64,000 nt of DNA, taken from the NCBI GenBank assembly GCA_964019155.1, contig CAXHSG010000197.1, positions 868,001 through 932,000 of the forward strand. Reading direction: 5' to 3'. Each line of letters begins with the position of its first letter. The stretch's first letter is position 1. The notes below the pieces were generated by a model. The model was given only the letters and a program-made list of their open reading frames with translations, made no database searches and had not been told where the DNA came from. Shown piece by piece: positions 1-14,200 of the stretch. The DNA is from Osedax fenrisi. Taxonomy: Eukaryota; Annelida; Polychaeta; Sabellida; Siboglinidae. Both the position numbers and the translations under genes were made by a program.

Positions 1-3000
1 TAACTCTAGGTAACTCTAGCTAACTCTAGTTAACTCTAGCTAAATCTAGCTAACTCTAGATAACTTTATATAACTCTAGCAAACTCTAGGTAACTCTAGC
101 TAACTTTAGCTAACTCTAGCTAACTCTAGCTAACTTTAGCTAACTCTAGCTAACTCTAGGTAATTTTAGCTAACTCTAGCTAACTATAGCTAACTCTAGC
201 TAACTCTAGGTAACTCTAGCTAACTCTAGCTAACTCTAGGTAACTCTAGCTAACTCTAGCTAACTTTAGCTAACTCTAGCTAACTCTAGCTAACTCTAGC
301 TAACTCTAGCTAACTCTAGCTAACTCTAGCTAACTCTAGCTAATTCTAGGTAACTCTAGCTAACTCTAGCTAACTCTAGCTAACTCTAGCTAACTATAGG
401 TAACTCTAGGTAACTCTAGGTAACTCTAGGTAACTCTAGGTAACTCTAGCTAACTCTAGCTAACTCTAGCCTACTCTAGCTAACTTTAGCTAACTCTAGG
501 TAACTCTAGGTAATTCTAGATAACTTTAGCTAACTCTAGCTAACTCTAGGTAACTTTAGCTAACTCTAGCTAACTCTAAGTAATTCTAGCTAACTTTAGC
601 TAACTCTAGGTAACTCTAGCTAACTCTAGGTAACTTTAGCTAACTCTAGCTAACTCTAGGTAACTCTAGCTAACTTTAGTTAACTCTAGCTAACTCTAGC
701 TAACTCTAGGTAACTTTAGCTAACTCTAGGTAACTCTAGGTAATTCTAGCTAACTTTAGCTAACTCTAGCTAACTCTAGGTAACTTTAGCTAACTCTAGC
801 TAACTCTAGGTAACTCTAGGTAATTCTAGCTAACTTCAGCTAACTCTAGGTAACTCTAGCTAACTCTAGGTAACTTTAGCTAACTCTAGCTAACTCTAGC
901 TAACTCTAGCTAACTCTAGCTAACTCTAGCTAACTCTAGCTAACTCTAGCTAACTCTATGTAACTTTAGCTAACTCTAGCTAACTCTAGGTAATTCTAGC
1001 TAACTTTAGCTAACTCTAGCTAACTCTAGCTAACTCTAGGTAACTTTAGCTAACTCTAGGTAACTCTAGCTAACTCTAGGTAACTTTAGCTAACTCTAGC
1101 TAACTCTAGGTAACTTTAGCTAACTCTAGCTAACTCTATGTAACTTTAGCTAACTCTAGCTAACTCTAGCTAACTTTAGCTAACTCTAGCTAACTCTAGG
1201 TAACTCTAGCTAACTTTAGCTAACTCTAGCTAACTCTAGGTAACTCTAGCTAAATTTAGCTAACTCTAGCTAACTCTAGCTAACTCTAGGTAATTCTAGC
1301 TTACTCTAGCTAACTCTAGCTAACTCTAGCTAACTCTAGGTAACTCTAGGTAACTCTAGCTAACTCTAGCTAACTCTATCTAACTCTAGCTAACTCTAGG
1401 TAACTCTAGTTAACTCTAGCTAACTCTAGGTAACTCTAGGTAACTCTAGATAACTCTAGTTAACTCTAGCTAACTCTAGGTAACTCTAGCTAACTCTAGC
1501 TAACTTTAGCTAACTCTAGCTAACTCTAGCTAACTCTAGCTAATTCTAGGTAACTCTAGCTAACTTTAGCTAACTCTAGCTAACTCTAGCTAATTCTAGG
1601 TAACTCTAGCTAACTTTAGCTAACTCTAGCTAACTCTAGCTAACTCTAGGTAATTCTAGCTTACTCTAGCTAACTCTAGCTAACTCTAGCTAACTCTAGG
1701 TAACTCTAGGTAACTCTAGCTAACTTTAGCTAACTATAGCTAATTTAGCTAACTCTAGCTAACTCTAGGTAACTCTAGCTAACTCTAGCTAACTCTAGCT
1801 AACTCTAGCTAACTCTAGGTAACTCTAGTTAACTCTAGCTAACTCTAGGTAACTCTAGGTAACTCTAGATAACTCTAGTTAACTCTAGCTAACTCTAGGT
1901 AACTCTAGCTAACTTTAGCTAACTCTAGGTAACTCTAGGTAACTCTAGCTAACTCTAGTTAACTCTAGCTAAATCTAGCTAACTCTAGATAACTTTATAT
2001 AACTCTAGCAAACTCTAGGTAACTCTAGCTAACTTTAGCTAACTCTAGCTAACTCTAGCTAACTTTAGCTAACTCTAGCTAACTCTAGGTAATTTTAGCT
2101 AACTCTAGCTAACTATAGCTAACTCTAGCTAACTCTAGGTAACTCTAGCTAACTCTAGCTAACTCTAGGTAACTCTAGCTAACTCTAGCTAACTTTAGCT
2201 AACTCTAGCTAACTCTAGCTAACTCTAGCTAACTCTAGCTAACTCTAGCTAACTCTAGCTAACTCTAGCTAATTCTAGGTAACTCTAGCTAACTCTAGCT
2301 AACTCTAGCTAACTCTAGCTAACTATAGGTAACTCTAGGTAACTCTAGGTAACTCTAGGTAACTCTAGGTAACTCTAGCTAACTCTAGCTAACTCTAGCC
2401 TACTCTAGCTAACTTTAGCTAACTCTAGGTAACTCTAGGTAATTCTAGATAACTTTAGCTAACTCTAGCTAACTCTAGGTAACTTTAGCTAACTCTAGCT
2501 AACTCTAAGTAATTCTAGCTAACTTTAGCTAACTCTAGGTAACTCTAGCTAACTCTAGGTAACTTTAGCTAACTCTAGCTAACTCTAGGTAACTCTAGCT
2601 AACTTTAGTTAACTCTAGCTAACTCTAGCTAACTCTAGGTAACTTTAGCTAACTCTAGGTAACTCTAGGTAATTCTAGCTAACTTTAGCTAACTCTAGCT
2701 AACTCTAGGTAACTTTAGCTAACTCTAGCTAACTCTAGGTAACTCTAGGTAATTCTAGCTAACTTCAGCTAACTCTAGGTAACTCTAGCTAACTCTAGGT
2801 AACTTTAGCTAACTCTAGCTAACTCTAGCTAACTCTAGCTAACTCTAGCTAACTCTAGCTAACTCTAGCTAACTCTAGCTAACTCTAGCTAACTCTATGT
2901 AACTTTAGCTAACTCTAGCTAACTCTAGGTAATTCTAGCTAACTTTAGCTAACTCTAGCTAACTCTAGCTAACTCTAGGTAACTTTAGCTAACTCTAGGT

Positions 3001-3429
3001 AACTCTAGCTAACTCTAGGTAACTTTAGCTAACTCTAGCTAACTCTAGGTAACTTTAGCTAACTCTAGCTAACTCTATGTAACTTTAGCTAACTCTAGCT
3101 AACTCTAGCTAACTTTAGCTAACTCTAGCTAACTCTAGGTAACTCTAGCTAACTTTAGCTAACTCTAGCTAACTCTAGGTAACTCTAGCTAAATTTAGCT
3201 AACTCTAGCTAACTCTAGCTAACTCTAGGTAATTCTAGCTTACTCTAGCTAACTCTAGCTAACTCTAGCTAACTCTAGGTAACTCTAGGTAACTCTAGCT
3301 AACTCTAGCTAACTCTATCTAACTCTAGCTAACTCTAGGTAACTCTAGTTAACTCTAGCTAACTCTAGGTAACTCTAGGTAACTCTAGATAACTCTAGTT
3401 AACTCTTGCTAACTCTAGGTAACTCTAGC
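1..3429 (+). repeat. Higher-order block pair, offset 1,929 then 1,939 bp
   Basis: Positions 1-1490 are repeated at 1930-3429. Landmarks align in order: TAAATCTAGC (41 and 1970), TAACTTTATA (61 and 1990), CTACTCTAGC (471 and 2400), TAACTCTAAG (571 and 2500), TAACTTCAGC (831 and 2760), TAACTCTATG (951 and 2890), TTACTCTAGC (1301 and 3240) and TAACTCTATC (1371 and 3310). The offset changes from 1,929 to 1,939 because a run of class a units has seven members at 881-950 but eight at 2810-2889. The odd offset 1,929 reflects the 9-base unit at 1741 in the stretch between the copies. The only other difference I found is TAACTCTTGC at 3400. The copies part at 1491 and 3430. The first copy may begin left of the window. 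Confidence 0.9.
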
Positions 3430-4889
3430 TAACTTTAGCTAACTCTAGGTAACTCTAGGTAACTCTAGCTAACTCTAGTTAACTCTAGCTAACTCTAGCT
3501 AACTCTAGCTAACTTTAGCTAACTTTAGCTAACTCTAGCTAACTCTAGCTAATTCTAGCTAACTCTAGGTAACTCTAGCTAACTCTAGCTAACTCTAGCT
3601 AACTCTAGATAACTTTAGATAACTCTAGCTAACTCTAGGTAACTCTAGCTAACTTTAGCTAACTCTAGCTAACTCTAGCTAACTTTAGCTAACTCTAGCT
3701 AACTCTAGCTAACTCTAGGTAATTTTAGCTAACTCTAGCTAACTCTAGCTAACTCTAGGTAACTCTAGCTAACTCTAGCTAACTTTAGCTAACTCTAGCT
3801 AACTCTAGCTAACTCTAGCTAATTCTAGGTAACTCTAGCTAACTCTAGGTAACTTTAGCTAACTCTAGCTAACTCTAGCTAACTCTAGCTAACTCTAGCT
3901 AACTCTAGCTAACTCTAGCTAACTCTAGCTAACTCTAGCTAACTCTATGTAACTTTAGCTAACTCTAGCTAACTCTAGGTAATTCTAGCTAACTTTAGCT
4001 AACTCTAGCTAACTCTAGCTAACTCTAGGTAACTTTAGCTAACTCTAGGTAACTCTAGCTAACTCTAGGTAACTTTAGCTAACTCTAGCTAACTCTAGGT
4101 AACTTTAGCTAACTCTAGCTAACTCTATGTAATTTTAGCTAACTCTAGCTAACTCTAGCTAACTTTAGCTAACTCTAGCTAACTCTAGGTAACTCTAGCT
4201 AACTTTAGCTAACTCTAGCTAACTCTAGGTAACTCTAGCTAAATTTAGCTAACTCTAGCTAACTCTAGCTAACTCTAGGTAATTCTAGCTTACTCTAGCT
4301 AACTCTAGCTAACTCTAGCTAACTCTAGGTAACTCTAGGTAACTCTAGCTAACTCTAGCTAACTCTATCTAACTCTAGCTAACTCTAGGTAACTCTAGTT
4401 AACTCTAGCTAACTCTAGGTAACTCTAGGTAACTCTAGATAACTCTAGTTAACTCTAGCTAACTCTAGGTAACTCTAGCTAACTTTAGCTAACTCTAGGT
4501 AACTCTAGGTAACTCTAGCTAACTCTAGTTAACTCTAGCTAACTCTAGCTAACTCTAGCTAACTTTAGCTAACTTTAGCTAACTCTAGCTAACTCTAGCT
4601 AATTCTAGCTAACTCTAGGTAACTCTAGCTAACTCTAGCTAACTCTAGCTAACTCTAGATAACTTTAGATAACTCTAGCTAACTCTAGGTAACTCTAGCT
4701 AACTTTAGCTAACTCTAGCTAACTCTAGCTAACTTTAGCTAACTCTAGCTAACTCTAGCTAACTCTAGGTAATTTTAGCTAACTCTAGCTAACTCTAGCT
4801 AACTCTAGGTAACTCTAGCTAACTCTAGCTAACTTTAGCTAACTCTAGCTAACTCTAGCTAACTCTAGCTAATTCTAGGTAACTCTAGC
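2780..4889 (+). repeat. 1,050-bp direct tandem duplication
   Basis: Block 2780-3829 is followed at once by a second copy from 3830, matching to 4889, an offset of exactly 105 units. TAACTCTATG (2890 and 3940), TTACTCTAGC (3240 and 4290), TAACTCTATC (3310 and 4360), the adjacent class c pair (3510-3529 and 4560-4579) and TAATTTTAGC (3720 and 4770) keep the same spacing. I found two substitutions between copies: TAACTCTTGC at 3400 against the plain unit at 4450, and TAACTTTAGC at 3080 against TAATTTTAGC at 4130. Neither copy contains a 9-base unit. The near identity implies a recent event. It overlaps the end of the older 1.93-kb pair, so it happened after that one. Confidence 0.9.
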
Positions 4890-7800
4890 TAACTTTAGCT
4901 AACTCTAGCTAACTCTAGCTAACTCTAGGTAATTCTAGCTTACTCTAGCTAACTCTAGCTAACTCTAGCTAACTCTAGGTAACTCTAGGTAACTCTAGCT
5001 AACTTTAGCTAACTCTAGCTAATTTAGCTAACTCTAGCTAACTCTAGGTAACTCTAGCTAACTCTAGCTAACTCTAGCTAACTCTAGCTAACTCTAGGTA
5101 ACTCTAGTTAACTCTACCTAACTCTAGGTAACTCTAGGTAACTCTAGATAACTCTAGTTAACTCTAGCTAACTCTAGGTAACTCTAGCTAACTTTAGCTA
5201 ACTCTAGGTAACTCTAGGTAACTCTAGCTAACTCTAGTTAACTCTAGCTAAATCTAGCTAACTCTAGATAACTTTATATAACTCTAGCAAACTCTAGGTA
5301 ACTCTAGCTAACTTTAGCTAACTCTAGCTAACTCTAGCTAACTTTAGCTAACTCTAGCTAACTCTAGGTAATTTTAGCTAACTCTAGCTAACTATAGCTA
5401 ACTCTAGCTAACTCTAGGTAACTCTAGCTAACTCTAGCTAACTCTAGGTAACTCTAGCTAACTCTAGCTAACTTTAGCTAACTCTAGCTAACTCTAGCTA
5501 ACTCTAGCTAACTCTAGCTAACTATAGCTAACTCTAGCTAACTCTAGGTAACTCTAGCTAACTCTAGCTAACTCTAGGTAACTCTAGCTAACTCTAGCTA
5601 ACTTTAGCTAACTCTAGCTAACTCTAGCTAACTCTAGCTAACTCTAGCTAACTCTAGCTAACTCTAGCTAACTCTAGCTAATTCTAGGTAACTCTAGCTA
5701 ACTCTAGCTAACTCTAGCTAACTCTAGCTAACTATAGGTAACTCTAGGTAACTCTAGGTAACTCTAGGTAACTCTAGGTAACTCTAGCTAACTCTAGCTA
5801 ACTCTAGCTAACTCTAGCTAACTCTAGCTAACTCTAGCTAACTCTAGCTAACTTTAGCTAACTCTAGCTAACTCTAGCTAACTCTAGCTAATTCTAGCTA
5901 ACTCTAGGTAACTCTAGCTAACTCTAGCTAACTCTAGCTAACTCTAGATAACTTTAGATAACTCTAGCTAACTCTAGGTAACTCTAGCTAACTTTAGCTA
6001 ACTCTAGCTAACTCTAGCTAACTTTAGCTAACTCTAGCTAACTCTAGCTATCTCTAGGTAATTTTAGCTAACTCTAGCTAACTCTAGCTAACTCTAGGTA
6101 ACTCTAGCTAACTTTAGCTAACTCTAGCTAACTCTAGGTAACTCTATCTAACTTTAGCTAACTCTAGTTAACTCTAGGTAACTCTAGCTAACTTTAGCTA
6201 ACTCTAGCTAACTCTAGGTAAATCTAGCTAACTCTAGGTAACTTTAGCTAACTCTAGCTAACTCTAGGTAACTCTAGGTAACTCTAGCTAACATTAGCTA
6301 ACTCTAGCTAACTTTAGCTAACTCTAGCTAACTCTAGCTAACTCTAGCTAACTCTAGGTAACTCTAGCTAACTTTAGCTAACTCTAGCTAACTCTAGGTA
6401 ACTCTAGCTAACTTTAGCTAACTCTAGCTAACTCTAGCTAACTCTAGCTAATTCTAGGTAACTCTAGCTAACTTTAGCTAACTCTAGCTAACTCTAGCTA
6501 ATTCTAGGTAACTCTAGCTAACTTTAGCTAACTCTAGCTAACTCTAGCTAACTCTAGGTAATTCTAGCTTACTCTAGCTAACTCTAGCTAACTCTAGCTA
6601 ACTCTAGGTAACTCTAGGTAACTCTAGCTAACTTTAGCTAACTCTAGCTAATTTAGCTAACTCTAGCTAACTCTAGGTAACTCTAGCTAACTCTAGCTAA
6701 CTCTAGCTAACTCTAGCTAACTCTAGGTAACTCTAGCTAACTTTAGCTAACTCTAGCTAACTCTAGCTAACTTTAGCTAACTCTAGCTAACTCTAGCTAA
6801 CTCTAGCTAACTCTAGGTAACTCTAGCTAACTTTAGCTAACTCTAGCTAACTCTAGGTAACTCTAGCTAACTTTAGCTAACTCTAGCTAACTCTAGCTAA
6901 CTCTAGCTAACTCTAGGTAACTCTAGGTAACTCTAGGTAACTCTAGCTAACTCTAGCTAACTCTAGCTAACTATAGGTAACTCTAGCTAACTCTAGCTAA
7001 CTCTAGCTAACTCTAGGTAACTTTAGCTAACTCTAGCTAACTCTAGGTAACTCTAGCTAACTTTAGCTAACTCTAGCTAACTCTAGGTAACTCTAGGTAA
7101 CTCTAGCTAACTTTAGCTAACTCTAGCTAATTTAGCTAACTCTAGCTAACTCTAGCTAACTCTAGGTAACTCTAGGTAACTCTAGGTAACTCTAGGTAAC
7201 TCTAGCTAACTCTAGCTAACTCTAGGTAACTTTAGCTAACTCTAGCTAACTCTAGGTAACTCTAGGTAACTCTAACTAACTCTAGCTAACTCTAGGTAAC
7301 TCTAGCTAACTCTAGGTAATTCTAGCTAACTCTAGGTAACTTTAGCTAACTCTAGCTAACTCTAGCTAACTCTAGGTAACTCTAGGTAACTCTAGCTAAC
7401 TCTAGGTAACTCTAGCTAACTCTAGCTAACTCTAGGTAACTCTAGGTAACTCTAGCTAACTCTAGGTAACTTTAGCTAACTCTAGGTAACTCTAGCTAAC
7501 TCTAGGTAACTTTAGCTAACTCTAGCTAACTCTAGGTAACTTTAGCTAACTCTAGCTAACTCTAGCTAACTCTAGGTAATTCTAGATAACTTTAGCTAAC
7601 TCTAGGTAACTCTAGCTAACTCTAGGTAACTTTAGCTAACTCTAGGTAACTTTAGCTAACTCTAGGTAACTTTAGGTAATTCTAACTAACTCTAGCTAAC
7701 TCTAGGTAACTCTAGGTAACTCTAGCTAACTCTAGCTAACTTTAGCTAACTCTAGCTAACTCTAGCTAACTCTAGCTAACTTTAGCTAACTCTAGCTAAC

Positions 7801-10600
7801 TCTAGCTAACTCTAGCTAACTCTAGGTAACTCTAGCTAACTTTAGCTAACTCTAGCTAACTCTAGGTAACTCTAGCTAACTTAAGCTAACTCTAGCTAAC
7901 TCTAGGTAACTCTAGCTAACTTTAGCTAACTCTAGCTAACTCTAGGTAACTCTAGCTAACTTTAGCTAACTCTAGCTAACTCTAGCTAACTCTAGCTAAT
8001 TCTAGGTAACTCTAGCTAACTTTAGCTAACTCTAGCTAACTCTAGCTAATTCTAGGTAACTCTAGCTAACTTTAGCTAACTCTAGCTAACTCTAGCTAAC
8101 TCTAGGTAATTCTAGCTTACTCTAGCTAACTCTAGCTAACTCTAGCTAACTCTAGGTAACTCTAGGTAACTCTAGCTAACTTTAGCTAACTCTAGCTAAT
8201 TTAGCTAACTCTAGCTAACTCTAGGTAACTCTAGCTAACTCTAGCTAACTCTAGCTAACTCTAGCTAACTCTAGGTAACTCTAGCTAACTTTAGCTAACT
8301 CTAGCTAACTCTAGCTAACTTTAGCTAACTCTAGCTAACTCTAGCTAACTCTAGCTAACTCTAGGTAACTCTAGCTAACTTTAGCTAACTCTAGCTAACT
8401 CTAGGTAACTCTAGCTAACTTAAGCTAACTCTAGCTAACTCTAGGTAACTCTAGCTAACTTTAGCTAACTCTAGCTAACTCTAGGTAACTCTAGCTAACT
8501 TTAGCTAACTCTAGCTAACTCTAGCTAACTCTAGCTAATTCTAGGTAACTCTAGCTAACTTTAGCTAACTCTAGCTAACTCTAGCTAATTCTAGGTAACT
8601 CTAGCTAACTTTAGCTAACTCTAGCTAACTCTAGCTAACTCTAGGTAATTCTAGCTTACTCTAGCTAACTCTAGCTAACTCTAGCTAACTCTAGGTAACT
8701 CTAGCTAACTTTAGCTAACTCTAGGTAACTCTATGTAACTCTAGCTAACTCTAGTTAACTCTAGCTAAATCTAGCTAACTCTAGATAACTTTATATAACT
8801 CTAGCAAACTCTAGGTAACTCTAGCTAACTTTAGCTAACTCTAGCTAACTCTAGCTAACTTTAGCTAACTCTAGCTAACTCTAGGTAATTTTAGCTAACT
8901 CTAGCTAACTCTAGTTAACTCTAGCTAACTCTAGGTAACTCTAGCTAACTTTAGCTAACTCTAGGTAACTCTAGGTAACTCTAGCTAACTCTAGTTAACT
9001 CTAGCTAACTCTAGCTAACTCTAGCTAACTTTAGCTAACATTAGCTAACTCTAGCTAACTCTAGCTAATTCTAGCTAACTCTAGGTAACTCTAGCTAACT
9101 CTAGCTAACTCTAGCTAACTCTAGATAACTTTAGATAACTCTAGCTAACTCTAGGTAACTCTAGCTAACTTTAGCTAACTCTAGCTAACTCTAGCTAACT
9201 TTAGCTAACTCTAGCTAACTCTAGCTAACTCTAGGTAATTTTAGCTAACTCTAGCTAACTCTAGCTAACTCTAGGTAACTCTAGCTAACTCTAGCTAACT
9301 TTAGCTAACTCTAGCTAACTCTAGCTAACTCTAGCTAATTCTAGGTAACTCTAGCTAACTTTAGCTAACTCTAGCTAACTCTAGCTAATTCTAGGTAACT
9401 CTAGCTAACTTTAGCTAACTCTAGCTAACTCTAGCTAACTCTAGGTAATTCTAGCTTACTCTAGCTAACTCTAGCTAACTCTAGCTAACTCTAGTTAACT
9501 CTAGGTAACTCTAGCTAACTTTAGCTAACTCTAGCTAATTTAGCTAACTCTAGCTAACTCTAGGTAACTCTAGCTAACTCTAGCTAACTCTAGCTAACTC
9601 TAGCTAACTCTAGGTAACTCTAGTTAACTCTAGCTAACTCTAGGTAACTCTAGGTAACTCTAGATAACTCTAGTTAACTCTAGCTAACTCTAGGTAACTC
9701 TAGCTAACTTTAGCTAACTCTAGGTAACTCTAGGTAACTCTAGCTAACTCTAGTTAACTCTAGCTAAATCTAGCTAACTCTAGATAACTTTATATAACTC
9801 TAGCAAACTCTAGGTAACTCTAGCTAACTTTAGCTAACTCTAGCTAACTCTAGCTAACTTTAGCTAACTCTAGCTAACTCTAGGTAATTTTAGCTAACTC
9901 TAGCTAACTATAGCTAACTCTAGCTAACTCTAGGTAACTCTAGCTAACTCTAGCTAACTCTAGGTAACTCTAGCTAACTCTAGCTAACTTTAGCTAACTC
10001 TAGCTAACTCTAGCTAACTCTAGCTAACTCTAGCTAACTCTAGCTAACTCTAGCTAACTCTAGCTAATTCTAGGTAACTCTAGCTAACTCTAGCTAACTC
10101 TAGCTAACTCTAGCTAACTATAGGTAACTCTAGGTAACTCTAGGTAACTCTAGGTAACTCTAGGTAACTCTAGCTAACTCTAGCTAACTCTAGCTAACTC
10201 TAGCTAACTCTAGCTAACTCTAGCTAACTCTAGCTAACTTTAGCTAACTCTAGCTAACTCTAGCTAACTCTAGCTAATTCTAGCTAACTCTAGGTAACTC
10301 TAGCTAACTCTAGCTAACTCTAGCTAACTCTAGATAACTTTAGATAACTCTAGCTAACTCTAGGTAACTCTAGCTAACTTTAGCTAACTCTAGCTAACTC
10401 TAGCTAACTTTAGCTAACTCTAGCTAACTCTAGCTATCTCTAGGTAATTTTAGCTAACTCTAGCTAACTCTAGCTAACTCTAGGTAACTCTAGCTAACTT
10501 TAGCTAACTCTAGCTAACTCTAGGTAACTCTATCTAACTTTAGCTAACTCTAGTTAACTCTAGGTAACTCTAGGTAACTTTAGCTAACTCTAGATAACTC
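4850..10600 (+). repeat. Dispersed block pair, offset 4,516 then 4,386 bp
   Basis: The stretch from about 4,860 to 6,290 is repeated from about 9,376 to 10,670. TTACTCTAGC (4940 and 9456), the 9-base unit (5020 and 9536) and TAACTTTATA (5269 and 9785) are 4,516 apart. After a 130-base local duplication in the left copy (5389-5518 repeated at 5519-5648) the offset is 4,386, as seen for TATCTCTAGG (6049 and 10435). A third, partly rearranged copy lies at about 12,500-13,570 and carries TATCTCTAGG at 13053. Private changes include TAACTCTACC at 5109 and TAACATTAGC at 6299. The stretch between, 6,300-9,370, is a mosaic of shorter blocks that share the modules around the 9-base units at 6649, 7128 and 8197. 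Confidence 0.75.
5389..5648 (+). repeat. 130-bp local tandem duplication
   Basis: Thirteen units beginning with TAACTATAGC at 5389 are repeated directly at 5519. The homologous block near 9,900-10,080 has only one copy, so this is an insertion specific to the left copy. It accounts for the change of the block offset from 4,516 to 4,386 bp. Confidence 0.85.
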
Positions 10601-11223
10601 TAGGTAAATCTAGCTAACTCTAGGTAACTTTAGCTAACTCTAGCTAACTCTAGGTAACTCTAGGTAACTCTAGCTAACTTTAGCTAACTCTAGCTAACTC
10701 TAGCTAACTCTAGCTAACTCTAGGTAACTCTAGCTAACTCTAGGTAACTCTAGGTAACTCTAGGTAACTCTAGCTAACTCTAGCTAACTCTAGCTAACTA
10801 TAGGTAACTCTAGCTAACTCTAGCTAACTCTAGCTAACTCTAGGTAACTCTAGCTAACTTTAGCTAACTCTAGCTAACTCTAGGTAACTCTAGGTAACTC
10901 TAGCTAACTTTAGCTAACTCTAGCTAATTTAGCTAACTCTAGCTAACTCTAGCTAACTCTAGGTAACTCTAGGTAACTCTAGGTAACTCTAGGTAACTCT
11001 AGCTAACTCTAGCTAACTCTAGGTAACTTTAGCTAACTCTAGCTAACTCTAGGTAACTCTAGGTAACTCTAACTAACTCTAGCTAACTCTAGGTAACTCT
11101 AGCTAACTCTAGGTAACTCTAGCTAACTCTAGGTAACTCTAGGTAACTCTAGCTAACTCTAGGTAACTCTAGCTAACTCTAGCTAACTCTAGGTAACTCT
11201 AGGTAACTCTAGATAACTCTAGG

Positions 11224-11234
11224 TAACTTTATAA
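11224..11234 (+). repeat. Single 11-base unit (TAACTTTATAA)
   Basis: This is the only lengthened unit found in the window and the only forward register shift. It restores the phase lost at 10925, after which the 9-base unit at 11915 shifts it back again. It occurs once, so it was not carried by any later duplication. It resembles TAACTTTATA elsewhere but is flanked by class b units rather than by the AAACTCTAGG that marks the other TAACTTTATA sites. Confidence 0.95.
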
Positions 11235-14200
11235 TAACTCTAGGTAACTCTAGCTAACTCTAGGTAACTTTAGCTAACTCTAGCTAACTCTAGGTAACTT
11301 TAGCTAACTCTAGCTAACTCTAGCTAACTTTAGCTAACTCTAGCTAACTCTAGGTAATTCTAGATAACTTTAGCTAACTCTAGGTAACTCTAGCTAACTC
11401 TAGGTAACTTTAGCTAACTCTAGGTAACTTTAGCTAACTCTAGGTAACTTTAGGTAATTCTAACTAACTCTAGCTAACTCTAGGTAACTCTAGGTAACTC
11501 TAGCTAACTCTAGCTAACTTTAGCTAACTCTAGCTAACTCTAGCTAACTCTAGCTAACTCTAGGTAACTCTAGCTAACTTTAGCTAACTCTAGCTAACTC
11601 TAGGTAACTCTAGCTAACTTAAGCTAACTCTAGCTAACTCTAGGTAACTCTAGCTAACTTTAGCTAACTCTAGCTAACTCTAGGTAACTCTAGCTAACTT
11701 TAGCTAACTCTAGCTAACTCTAGCTAACTCTAGCTAATTCTAGGTAACTCTAGCTAACTTTAGCTAACTCTAGCTAACTCTAGCTAACTTTAGCTAACTC
11801 TAGCTAACTCTAGCTAACTCTAGGTAATTCTAGCTTACTCTAGCTAACTCTAGCTAACTCTAGCTAACTCTAGGTAACTCTAGGTAACTCTAGCTAACTT
11901 TAGCTAACTCTAGCTAATTTAGCTAACTCTAGCTAACTCTAGCTAATTCTAGGTAACTCTAGCTAACTTTAGCTAACTCTAGCTAACTCTAGCTAACTCT
12001 AGGTAATTCTAGCTTACTCTAGCTAACTCTAGCTAACTCTAGCTAACTCTAGGTAACTCTAGGTAACTCTAGCTAACTTTAGCTAACTCTAGCTAATTTA
12101 GCTAACTCTAGCTAACTCTAGGTAACTCTAGCTAACTCTAGCTAACTCTAGCTAACTCTAGCTAACTCTAGGTAACTCTAGTTAACTCTAGCTAACTCTA
12201 GGTAACTCTAGGTAACTCTAGATAACTCTAGTTAACTCTAGCTAACTCTAGGTAACTCTAGCTAACTTTAGCTAACTCTAGGTAACTCTAGGTAACTCTA
12301 GCTAACTCTAGTTAACTCTAGCTAAATCTAGCTAACTCTAGCTAACTCTAGCTAACTCTAGCTAACTCTAGGTAACTCTAGCTAACTTTAGCTAACTCTA
12401 GCTAACTCTAGGTAACTCTAGCTAACTTAAGCTAACTCTAGCTAACTCTAGGTAACTCTAGCTAACTTTAGCTAACTCTAGCTAACTCTAGGTAACTCTA
12501 GGTAATTTTAGCTAACTCTAGCTAACTATAGCTAACTCTAGCTAACTCTAGGTAACTCTAGCTAACTCTAGCTAACTCTAGGTAACTCTAGCTAACTCTA
12601 GCTAACTTTAGCTAACTCTAGCTAACTATAGCTAACTCTAGCTAACTCTAGCTAACTCTAGCTAACTCTAGCTAACTCTAGCTAATTCTAGGTAACTCTA
12701 GCTAACTCTAGCTAACTCTAGCTAACTCTAGCTAACTATAGGTAATTCTAGGTAACTCTAGGTAACTCTAGGTAACTCTAGGTAACTCTAGCTAACTCTA
12801 GCTAACTCTAGCTAACTCTAGCTAACTCTAGCTAACTCTAGCTAACTCTAGCTAACTTTAGCTAACTCTAGCTAACTCTAGCTAACTCTAGCTAATTCTA
12901 GCTAACTCTAGGTAACTCTAGCTAACTCTAGCTAACTCTAGCTAACTCTAGATAACTTTAGATAACTCTAGCTAACTCTAGGTAACTCTAGCTAACTTTA
13001 GCTAACTCTAGCTAACTCTAACTAACTTTAGCTAACTCTAGCTAACTCTAGCTATCTCTAGGTAATTTTAGCTAACTCTAGCTAACTCTAGCTAACTCTA
13101 GGTAACTCTAGCTAACTTTAGCTAACTCTAGCTAACTCTAGGTAACTCTATCTAACTTTAGCTAACTCTAGTTAACTCTAGGTAACTCTAGCTAACTTTA
13201 GCTAACTCTAGCTAACTCTAGGTAAATCTAGCTAACTCTAGGTAACTTTAGCTAACTCTAGCTAACTCTAGGTAACTCTAGGTAACTCTAGCTAACTTTA
13301 GCTAACTCTAGCTAACTCTAGCTAACTCTAGCTAACTCTAGGTAACTCTAGCTAACTCTAGGTAACTCTAGGTAACTCTAGGTAACTCTAGCTAACTCTA
13401 GCTAACTCTAGCTAACTATAGGTAACTCTAGCTAACTCTAGCTAACTCTAGCTAACTCTAGGTAACTTTAGCTAACTCTAGCTAACTCTAGGTAACTCTA
13501 GCTAACTTTAGCTAACTCTAGCTAACTCTAGGTAACTCTAGGTAACTCTAGCTAACTTTAGCTAACTCTAGCTAATTTAGCTAACTCTAGCTAACTCTAG
13601 GTAATTCTAGCTAACTCTAGGTAACTTTAGCTAACTCTAGCTAACTCTAGCTAACTCTAGGTAACTCTAGGTAACTCTAGCTAACTCTAGGTAACTCTAG
13701 CTAACTCTAGCTAACTCTAGGTAACTCTAGGTAACTCTAGTTAACTCTAGGTAACTTTAGCTAACTCTAGGTAACTCTAGCTAACTCTAGGTAACTTTAG
13801 CTAACTCTAGCTAACTCTAGGTAACTTTAGCTAACTCTAGCTAACTCTAGCTAACTTTAGCTAACTCTAGCTAACTCTAGGTAATTCTAGATAACTTTAG
13901 CTAACTCTAGGTAACTCTAGCTAACTCTAGGTAACTTTAGCTAACTCTAGGTAACTTTAGCTAACTCTAGGTAACTTTAGGTAATTCTAACTAACTCTAG
14001 CTAACTCTAGGTAACTCTAGGTAACTCTAGCTAACTCTAGCTAACTTTAGCTAACTCTAGCTAACTCTAGCTAACTCTAGCTAACTTTAGCTAACTCTAG
14101 CTAACTCTAGCTAACTCTAGCTAACTCTAGGTAACTCTAGCTAACTTTAGCTAACTCTAGCTAACTCTAGGTAACTCTAGCTAACTTAAGCTAACTCTAG

